NCBI GenBank assembly: GCA_039033855.1
Contig: JBCCBV010000014.1
Location: 1-64,000 of the forward strand
Source of the DNA: JBCCBV01 sp039033855
Lineage (GTDB): Bacteria; Planctomycetota; Phycisphaerae; Phycisphaerales; Phycisphaeraceae
Length of the DNA: 64,000 nucleotides
Reading direction: 5' to 3'
Shown: positions 16,977-24,045 of the stretch, piece by piece
Layout: every line of letters begins with the position of its first letter
Position numbering within the stretch: the stretch's first letter is position 1
The notes under the pieces: model-generated
Seen by the model: the letters and a program-made list of their open reading frames with translations, nothing else
Told to the model about the DNA's origin: nothing
Database searches by the model: none
Program-made: the position numbers and the translations under genes

Positions 16977-19394
16977 ATGTTCCGCACCCACGCCTGTGTC
17001 GCGGCGATTTCGGCCGCCACGCTTGTCCCGCCCGTGTACGCCACGCCGCCCGCGGCCCCCAACGTCATCGTCATCATGATCGATGACGCCGGCTATGGCG
17101 ATGTCGGTTTCCAGGGCGCCGAGTTCGCCACGCCGAACATCGACAGCATCGCCAGCAACGGCGTGCACTTCACCAACGCACACGTCACGGCGCCCCAATG
17201 CGCACCGTCTCGGGCGGGGTTCGTCACCGGCATGCACCAGGCGCGTTTCGGGTTCCACGACAACGCCGGCAACCAGGCGCTGCCGCCGACCGAACGCGTG
17301 GCGTCGATCGGCGCCCAGATGCAGGGCCAGGGCTACAACACCGGCATCATCGGCAAGTGGCACATCTCCAACGACCCGAACCCGAGCATCGCGCTCACCG
17401 CCGAGCAGATCAATCGCAACGAGCGGTCCAAGCCCTGGCGCCACGGGTTCGACTACACGCTGACGCACGATCGCGGCCAGACGCACTTCTTCCCGTATTC
17501 GCCCGCGGGGCAGGACTGGATGACGTCCCGGAATCGCGAGTACCGCCTGACCGAGGTGGTCGAGGGCACAACGACGCCCGTGCTGCGCGACGATTACGCC
17601 AGCGACGCGTACGTGACCGACATCTTCACGCAAGAGGCCATCGACTACATCGACCGCCGACAAGACCAGGAAGACCCGTTCTTCTTGTTCCTGTCTTACA
17701 ACGCGCCGCACACGCCGTTGCAGTCGCTGGCCGACGACCTAGCGGCCGTGCCCGCGTCGATCACCGACCCCCAGCGCCGGGAGGTGGCGGCGATGATGGC
17801 CGCGGCCGACCGGGGCATCGGACAGGTCCAAGACAAGCTCGCCGCCGAGGGCATCGCCGACGACACGATGATCGTGTTCATCAGTGACAACGGCGGGCCG
17901 CTTGGCCCCGACGGCGCCTACGACAACGGCGACTTCCGGGGATACAAGGGCGACCTGTACGAGGGCGGCACCCGCGTGCCCATGGCCATCCAGTGGACCA
18001 ACGGGAACATCACCGCCGGCGGCCAGGTCATCGACGACGTCGTCTCGGCCATGGACATCTTGCCCACCGTGGTGGCCGCGGCCGGCGGCGAGGCCGACCC
18101 CCTCACCGACGGCGTCGATTTGCTGCCTTACCTCCAAGGCGAAACCGCCACGTACCCCCGCGAAGACCTGCTGATCCAATGGCGCTCCGCCACCTCCTAC
18201 CGGGTGGGCGACGACAAGCTGGTCGACTTCAACGCCACCATCCCGGCGAACGCCAACAACCCCGAGCAGCTGTTCAACCTCGCCACGGACCCGTTCGAGA
18301 CCACCGTGGTCAATAACCCCACCTTGCAGGCGCAGCTGCAAGCCGAGATCACCGACTTCACCACCCACCAGCGCAACTCGATCTCGGTCACGCCCGTCCA
18401 GATCGGCGCCGGGGAAGCCGGCGTGCATTACGGCTTCGAAGAGACCGCGGGAACTTCCGCGGCCGACGGGGGCTTCAACAGCATCGCCACCGACCTGTCT
18501 TTGCCCGGTTCCGGCGTGAACCTCAACGTGCAAGGCGTGCGCGGCAGCGCGATCGCGCTCGACGGAACCACCGGGGTCAGCCTCGACGGCGACCTGGACG
18601 AATGGCAGCCCGCAGGCGATTTCACCACGACCTTCTGGGTCAACCTTGCTAGCGCTCCCCAAGTGCAAGACAGGCTGATCGATTCCACGGGCGCTACGGG
18701 CCCCATCAGCGGGCTGTCCGGCTGGAGGCTGCTCGTGCACAACGGCACCGGCGCCGGCTCCTTGAAGATGCAGTTCCAGGCGAACGACGGCACGTCGGGC
18801 AACCAAATCAACGCCACCATGTCGGACCTCCGCGACTTGGCGATCGGCGAGTGGGCGTTCGTCGCTTTGCGCTACGACGCCGACGGCAACGCCAGCGTCA
18901 CGCTCTTGTACGACACCGACACGGCCGACCTCGCCACCCTCGCCCAAGAAACGCAGTCTGTCGCCGCGATCGGTGACCTGCCGTACGGCGCAAGCACCGT
19001 GCCACGGCTGGGTACCGCTCAAGGCGGGCTCACCAAGTTCCTGCACGGCGCTTTCGACGAGCTCTACCTCTACGACTGGGCGCTCACCGACGAGCAACTC
19101 CTTCAGGCCTTTCTGCTCGATATGGCGACGCCCGGCGACGCCAACCTGGACGGCGTGGTCGACCTGCTGGACTTCGACGTGCTCGCCCAACGGTTTGGCG
19201 ACGGCGCCGTACACGGAGCGCTCCAAGCCGACCACAACGGCGACGGCACGGTCGACTTGCTCGATTTCGACGTGCTCGCTGCCAACTTCGGGGTGACCAA
19301 TTCCGGCGTCGTCCCCGAGCCGGCCACGGCCGTGATGCTGGGCCTGTTGGGCGTGGCGATGCGTCGATGCCGTGGGGCCGGCCGAAACCGCTGA
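16977..19394 (+). CDS. Sulfatase fused to LamG, dockerin-like repeats and PEP-CTERM tail
   Basis: An 805-residue exported multidomain enzyme. Signal peptide 1-23; sulfatase about 26-460 with VIVIMIDDAGYGDVG, the formylglycine motif CAPSR (Cys75), IGKWHIS and FISDNGGPLGPDG; LamG jelly-roll about 475-710; two EF-hand/dockerin-like repeats from residue 720 (GDANLDGVVDLLDFD and NGDGTVDLLDFD); PEP-CTERM tail from about 780 (VVPEPATAVMLGLLG, then a basic end). The ATG at 16977 has AAGGA upstream and starts at the signal peptide. The LamG part duplicates the neighbouring 16051 gene. Role: sulfate removal from a polymer while held at the surface. Confidence 0.9.
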   Translation: MFRTHACVAAISAATLVPPVYATPPAAPNVIVIMIDDAGYGDVGFQGAEFATPNIDSIASNGVHFTNAHVTAPQCAPSRAGFVTGMHQARFGFHDNAGNQALPPTERVASIGAQMQGQGYNTGIIGKWHISNDPNPSIALTAEQINRNERSKPWRHGFDYTLTHDRGQTHFFPYSPAGQDWMTSRNREYRLTEVVEGTTTPVLRDDYASDAYVTDIFTQEAIDYIDRRQDQEDPFFLFLSYNAPHTPLQSLADDLAAVPASITDPQRREVAAMMAAADRGIGQVQDKLAAEGIADDTMIVFISDNGGPLGPDGAYDNGDFRGYKGDLYEGGTRVPMAIQWTNGNITAGGQVIDDVVSAMDILPTVVAAAGGEADPLTDGVDLLPYLQGETATYPREDLLIQWRSATSYRVGDDKLVDFNATIPANANNPEQLFNLATDPFETTVVNNPTLQAQLQAEITDFTTHQRNSISVTPVQIGAGEAGVHYGFEETAGTSAADGGFNSIATDLSLPGSGVNLNVQGVRGSAIALDGTTGVSLDGDLDEWQPAGDFTTTFWVNLASAPQVQDRLIDSTGATGPISGLSGWRLLVHNGTGAGSLKMQFQANDGTSGNQINATMSDLRDLAIGEWAFVALRYDADGNASVTLLYDTDTADLATLAQETQSVAAIGDLPYGASTVPRLGTAQGGLTKFLHGAFDELYLYDWALTDEQLLQAFLLDMATPGDANLDGVVDLLDFDVLAQRFGDGAVHGALQADHNGDGTVDLLDFDVLAANFGVTNSGVVPEPATAVMLGLLGVAMRRCRGAGRNR

Positions 19395-19507
19395 TTCGGG
19401 CGGATTCGGCGCAAAGTGCGCGTAAACGCACATTCTCGTTGGATTACGCCCCGGCGCGCGTGAATCTCATGAAAGAAGAAATCGGTTCCCCGGGTCAATT
19501 GTAGGTA

Positions 19508-19535
19508 TTGACTCGTGAGTAACGCGTGTTACTAT
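19508..19535 (+). promoter_or_regulatory. Promoter with operator box D, upstream of 19632 gene
   Basis: TTGACT at 19508-19513, a 16-bp spacer and TACTAT at 19530-19535. The operator TAACGCGTGTTA at 19520-19531 is identical to boxes A and B and holds the same position relative to the -10 as in promoter B. The predicted leader is about 90 nt long and ends in AGGAGG at 19618-19623. Confidence 0.8.
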
Positions 19536-19631
19536 GATTTCACGCAGCGTCTGCGTTCGCAATCGACGGCGCGACATGCGGCGCCGTATCACCTCGATTC
19601 TGACTCTTCGCATCCCCAGGAGGCCTGACCC

Positions 19632-21344
19632 ATGATCCGATTCTCGACCCGTACGTTAGCGCGGGCTTGCGTGCTTCCCCTTACCGCCCTCACGGCCCAC
19701 ACCGCTTCGGCCACGCCCCTCGGCAGCTTTACGTTCGACACCGGCGCCACGCCCGCCGAGCGGCTCGAAAGCAGCGGCGTCCTTGCGGGGCTGGGCCTTT
19801 CGAGCCTCGGGGTCGATTCCAACGGGACGCTGGAGAGCGCGGGCGTCAACGCCCTGCCCAGCAGCACGAACGACGGCTTTGGCTTCGGCGGTAACGCCGG
19901 CAACCAGGTGATGTTCTGGGACCGCGCCGCGGGCGGGGTCACGTCCAGTTGGGGTGGGCAAGGCAACCCCGACACCGCCAACACGACGACCGACATCGCC
20001 GGCCGGATTGCCGGCATGAACTTCACCGTGACCGCCGACGCGGGTCAGATCGTGACCGTCGACGACGTGTTCCTGCAGGCGCAAGGTTCGCCCGCCTACA
20101 TCGTCGCGTTCCAGGCTGCAGGCGGTCTGAACAACACCCCCATCAACAGCAACGACACCTCGTCGGACACCAACCAGGAAGCCCGGGCCAGCCTCGGCGG
20201 CCCCTTCGTGATCCTGCCCGGCCAATCGCAGGAGTTCACGATCGCGTGGAACAGCGGCGGCTTTAACCAGCGCGTCCTGCTCAATCAGATCGACCTGAAC
20301 GGCACGGTGACGTCCGCCGCGGGAGCCACCTCGTTCACCCTGATCGACGACGATTTCAGCAGCGGCGCCCAAGGGGCCTGGCACGAGCGTGCGGTGGGCG
20401 GCGCGTCGACCAGCTTCGTAGATGACGCCGAATTGACCCCGGCCATCGCCAACCCCCAGCCCGTGAGCATCTACCAGAACTTCAACGACGTGACCCTGGG
20501 AGACGGCGAGAGCCTGCGCCTCACCGTCGACGCGTCGGTCACCGCCGGCGCACTCGACGCCAACTCGAACATCCAACTCGGGCTGGGCTTCGCCGACCCG
20601 CGCATCGGCGGCGAGACCGGCACCCTGCTCGAACCGATCTCGGGATACGTCACCTCCATCGGTTCCAACGGCGGGCGTGTGACCGACAACCCCGGCACGC
20701 CCGAGTTCGACCCGGACTTCATCTTCCCCAACCTCGACTACGTCGAGCCCACGCCGGCCAACCCCGAGGTCAACTTCTTCAACACGAACCCCGCCAACGC
20801 CGAAGCCACCGACCTCGGCTTCTTCGACGACAACATCAGCAACGGGCAGGTCACCCTCGACGGCACGCCGACCACCCTGGTCTACGAGATCATGCGTTCC
20901 GGCGCCGACCTGCTGGTGTCGCTGACCGCGGACGGGTTGCTGATCGACACGCTCACGGTGTCGGGCGCGAGCGTCATCGACAACTACGCCTTCAACACCA
21001 TCGGCCTCAGCCACGCGTTCACCGGCGGAGAGACGGCCACCTTCGACAACGTCCTCGTTGAGTACGTGCTGGCCGTTAGCGGCTTCGCCTCCGACTTCAA
21101 CGGCGACGGCAACGTCGACCTGCTGGACTTCGACATCCTGGCCGGCAACTTCGGGCAAGTCGGCGGCGCCACGATGGCCGACGGCGACGCGAACGGCGAC
21201 GGCAACGTCGACCTGCTGGACTTCGACGTGCTGGCCGGCGAGTTCGGCTCCACCAGCCCGGGCGCCGTGCCCGAACCGGCCAGCCTTGCCCTGGTCGGCC
21301 TGGGCGGCGCCGCCCTGCTGCGGCGACGCCGGCGAAGCGCTTGA
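19632..21344 (+). CDS. Secreted dockerin-like/PEP-CTERM protein with shared beta module
   Basis: A 570-residue secreted protein with a signal peptide (cut near residue 27, HTASA). Residues 30-230 are a beta-rich domain I do not recognise. Residues about 235-480 (FTLIDDDFSSGAQGAWHERA through ETATFDNVLVEYV) form a second beta module that also occurs in the GH99-like gene at 24042. Two dockerin-like repeats follow (DFNGDGNVDLLDFDILAGNF and a near copy), then PEP-CTERM (AVPEPASLALVGLGG, basic end). No catalytic motif is visible; a binding or scaffolding role on the polysaccharide is likely. AGGAGG lies 8 bp before the ATG. It has its own promoter, D. Confidence 0.8.
   Translation: MIRFSTRTLARACVLPLTALTAHTASATPLGSFTFDTGATPAERLESSGVLAGLGLSSLGVDSNGTLESAGVNALPSSTNDGFGFGGNAGNQVMFWDRAAGGVTSSWGGQGNPDTANTTTDIAGRIAGMNFTVTADAGQIVTVDDVFLQAQGSPAYIVAFQAAGGLNNTPINSNDTSSDTNQEARASLGGPFVILPGQSQEFTIAWNSGGFNQRVLLNQIDLNGTVTSAAGATSFTLIDDDFSSGAQGAWHERAVGGASTSFVDDAELTPAIANPQPVSIYQNFNDVTLGDGESLRLTVDASVTAGALDANSNIQLGLGFADPRIGGETGTLLEPISGYVTSIGSNGGRVTDNPGTPEFDPDFIFPNLDYVEPTPANPEVNFFNTNPANAEATDLGFFDDNISNGQVTLDGTPTTLVYEIMRSGADLLVSLTADGLLIDTLTVSGASVIDNYAFNTIGLSHAFTGGETATFDNVLVEYVLAVSGFASDFNGDGNVDLLDFDILAGNFGQVGGATMADGDANGDGNVDLLDFDVLAGEFGSTSPGAVPEPASLALVGLGGAALLRRRRRSA
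21099..21247 (+). repeat. Two 56-bp direct repeats coding for dockerin-like units
   Basis: Copies at 21099-21154 and 21192-21247 differ at about 4 of 56 positions and are spaced 93 bp apart, an exact number of codons. They encode the two Ca-binding loops of the 19632 gene. The DNA identity is higher than the same protein motif would require, which points to recent duplication or gene conversion. Confidence 0.8.
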
Positions 21345-21373
21345 TCGAGTCCGCGGGGTGGGGACCCCCTTTT

Positions 21374-21408
21374 CACCCGCGCACCTCGCGGAGCGCGGGT
21401 GACTTTTG
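21374..21408 (+). terminator. Likely intrinsic terminator after 19632 gene
   Basis: A 9-bp perfect stem, CACCCGCGC at 21374-21382 and GCGCGGGTG at 21393-21401, with a 10-base loop, is followed by ACTTTTGG. The T run is short. It separates the 19632 gene from the phoD-like operon. Confidence 0.6.
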
Positions 21409-21561
21409 GTCACGGCGACAGACTGCGAACCCTCGCCTTGGCCGCCCGGCCTTCTTCAAGGCAGACAGCGCAAATCGCCATCTTGATTTGTGCCTGCTCA
21501 GACAGGCCGCCGGGCGAGCTTCATCCACGGCGACCCCACCACACCTACACAGAGCCGGTTG

Positions 21562-24045
21562 ATGAGCCCATTCGACGAATCCGACCTGCAGCGACGCGAC
21601 TTCCTCCTCGGCCTGGGGGCAGGCCTTGGCGCCGGGCTCGGGGCGCTGACGTTCCCAACTCGAAGAGTCTGGGCCCAACCCTTACGCGAACTGAAGCACG
21701 GCGACGCTCCGGGTCACGCCCGCGTCTGGCTCGGTCAGGATTACTGGGGCAACCGCCTGCAAGACTGGCGGTGGCGCGACGGACGCATCGAGTGTGTTTG
21801 CACGCTCCCCAATAAGCGGTTGCGTGTCGCGCACCGAACGACCAGCGAGATTACCGCCGAGCCCGGCGGTGACTTGCACGTCACGCTCCCCCTGGGGCTG
21901 CTCGACGGCCCCGCGGGCGCGGGCTTCGGCGGCGTGCTGCTGGGCATCGGCGCAGGCCAAGTCAACGGGGTCGCCCAGGGCAACGTGTTCGGCGTCGGCG
22001 GCCAGGGCGGCGGATTCGCTTGCGTCGTAACGGCCGACGGCGCCGCCCGCGTAGTGGACAACACCCAAGAGAACGTCCGCAAGCCCCCCGTATTGGCCGA
22101 GGCTCTCCCCGCTTCCCCCCTGCGCAACTGGCCCGAGTCTGGCCTTGTGCTCAAAGTCCGCGTCACGTGGCGGGACACGCACGCAAAGATCCGGATGACG
22201 GTGAACGACGGGCAAGGCGCGGAGCTGACCCGGCTCGAGCACGCCGGCGTACCCGGGGACTTGCTGGAAGGCGGCGTCGGGCTGATCTCCGACCCGGGGG
22301 ACCGCCCGAATCAACCGACCCGTTTTTGGTTTGCAGCAATGCAAGTCGGTGGCGCTGCGCACACGCACCACCCCGAACGCGCCCAAGGCCCGATCGCGGG
22401 CATGCAGTACACCCTGGGGCAACACGGGCTGGCCCTGTCGGCGCAGCTCGCGCCAACGGGCTCCAGCGCGCTGGACCCGCGCGTGGTGTTCGCCAAGGTC
22501 GAGTTGCAGTCTCGCCCGGCGGGTTCGGGCCCGGCGTGGCGCACCCAAGCGGTGTCGCGCGTCTCGATCCCGTCGCACACCGCGGTGTTCCGCATCCCGG
22601 ATTGGGACCGCAAGGCCGCGCACGAGCTGCGCCTCGTTCCGCTGATGGCCGACGACACGCCGGCCCCCGACGCGTATCACTACGCGGGGCGCATCGCCGC
22701 GGAGCCGGAGGCGGGCGAAGACCTGCGCATCGTGCTGTTCCACTGCCCGCGGATCATGGGCATCGGCAACGACGACAACTACGAGTCCCGCCCAAAGGAG
22801 GCCGCGTTCCGGCGGTTCACGCCGAGCAACCTGCTCATGCCGAACGTACCGTCGCAGCAGCGCATCGAGCAAGAGCACGACCCCGACCTGATCCTGTTCA
22901 CCGGCGACCAGATCTACGAGTTCGTCCCCACACGCGTGGACTTCGGCGAAGACGGTTCGCCGACGTTCGAGGACTACCTCTATAAGTGGATGGTATTCCT
23001 GCGCAGCTTCGGGCACCTGACGCGCCACACCCCGACGGTGACGATCCCCGACGACCACGACATGTTCCTGGGCAACATCTGGGGCTGGTCCGGTCAAGAG
23101 CCGCGCGGCGAACGGGGGACCCCCGGCTATAAGCACGAGTTCGGGTGGAACTTCTCGGCCGCGTTCTACAACGTGGTGCTCGATACCCAGACCGCCCACC
23201 TGCCGCCGCCGGTGCAGCCGGGCCCGCTGCCCACGGGCATCCGGACGTATTACACCCGGCTGGATTTCGGCGGGGCTTCCTTCGCCATCATCGAGGGCAG
23301 AACGCACAAGACTCCGCCTTACGACGACATCGTCGCCCAGGCCGCACAAGCCGAACTGCTAGGCAAAGATCAAGAGCGTTTCATCGAGCAATGGGGCAAG
23401 AGCCTCGACGCCAGCACCCCCAGGTTTGTGGTCACGCAAACGGCTTTCGCCAACCCCATGACCGAGACCGACGGCAGCATCACCAAAACCAACTACGACT
23501 CCAACGCCTGGCCCAAGCCCGCACGCGACCGGGCGGTCGCGCTGTTCAAGGACGCCGGCGCCTTCCTGGTGGGTGGCGACATCCACAACGCGGTGTTCAT
23601 GAAGTACGGGGTCGATGGCGACGAAGACGGGCCTTATCAGTACATCTGCTGCGCGTACGGCCAGTTCTTCCAGCGTTGGTGGGAACCCGCCCAGCCGGGG
23701 GCAGACAGGCTGCCGGGCGACCCGCCCTTCACCGGGCTCTACACCGATGGCGAGGGCAACCGCTTCCGAATGCTCGCCTGCACCAACGCGAAGATCCCTT
23801 TCCGTGAGACCGGCGAGTTCATCATCGGCCGGTTCATCATCGACCCCGCGCTCACGAGTTCGGGCTACGGCGTCATCGACGTGCGTCCGAGCCGGGGCGA
23901 CCTGCTGATCGAACACTGGGACCGCGACGCCGACGCCGACCGACCCCGGCAATACGAGGGCTGGCCGGTGCGCCTCCCGATCCCCACGCCGGGATACACG
24001 AACCTTCCCCGTCACGTCCGCCTCGATGCGAGCCCCACCCGATGA
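21562..24045 (+). CDS. Tat-exported PhoD-like metallophosphoesterase
   Basis: An 827-residue protein. It begins with a twin-arginine signal (RRDFLLGLGAG, residues 11-21), so it is exported folded. Residues about 40-300 form a jelly-roll-like region of unknown role. The PhoD-type metal core follows: FHCPRIMGIGNDDNYE near 395, LILFTGDQIYEFVPTRVDF near 445, TIPDDHDMFLGN near 495 and FLVGGDIHNAVF near 670. It would hydrolyse phosphate mono- or diesters in the envelope; the substrate could be a phosphorylated glycan or teichoic-type polymer, but that is not shown. It is the first gene of a three-gene operon coupled by ATGA overlaps to the GH99-like gene and the LacI regulator. Confidence 0.8.
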   Translation: MSPFDESDLQRRDFLLGLGAGLGAGLGALTFPTRRVWAQPLRELKHGDAPGHARVWLGQDYWGNRLQDWRWRDGRIECVCTLPNKRLRVAHRTTSEITAEPGGDLHVTLPLGLLDGPAGAGFGGVLLGIGAGQVNGVAQGNVFGVGGQGGGFACVVTADGAARVVDNTQENVRKPPVLAEALPASPLRNWPESGLVLKVRVTWRDTHAKIRMTVNDGQGAELTRLEHAGVPGDLLEGGVGLISDPGDRPNQPTRFWFAAMQVGGAAHTHHPERAQGPIAGMQYTLGQHGLALSAQLAPTGSSALDPRVVFAKVELQSRPAGSGPAWRTQAVSRVSIPSHTAVFRIPDWDRKAAHELRLVPLMADDTPAPDAYHYAGRIAAEPEAGEDLRIVLFHCPRIMGIGNDDNYESRPKEAAFRRFTPSNLLMPNVPSQQRIEQEHDPDLILFTGDQIYEFVPTRVDFGEDGSPTFEDYLYKWMVFLRSFGHLTRHTPTVTIPDDHDMFLGNIWGWSGQEPRGERGTPGYKHEFGWNFSAAFYNVVLDTQTAHLPPPVQPGPLPTGIRTYYTRLDFGGASFAIIEGRTHKTPPYDDIVAQAAQAELLGKDQERFIEQWGKSLDASTPRFVVTQTAFANPMTETDGSITKTNYDSNAWPKPARDRAVALFKDAGAFLVGGDIHNAVFMKYGVDGDEDGPYQYICCAYGQFFQRWWEPAQPGADRLPGDPPFTGLYTDGEGNRFRMLACTNAKIPFRETGEFIIGRFIIDPALTSSGYGVIDVRPSRGDLLIEHWDRDADADRPRQYEGWPVRLPIPTPGYTNLPRHVRLDASPTR

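Noticed and set aside
17739..21413. Two long minus-strand frames (564 and 585 codons) across the sulfatase fusion and the 19632 gene
   Set aside because: Both mirror plus-strand genes with signal peptides, conserved motifs and ribosome sites; the mirror products have no recognisable domain.
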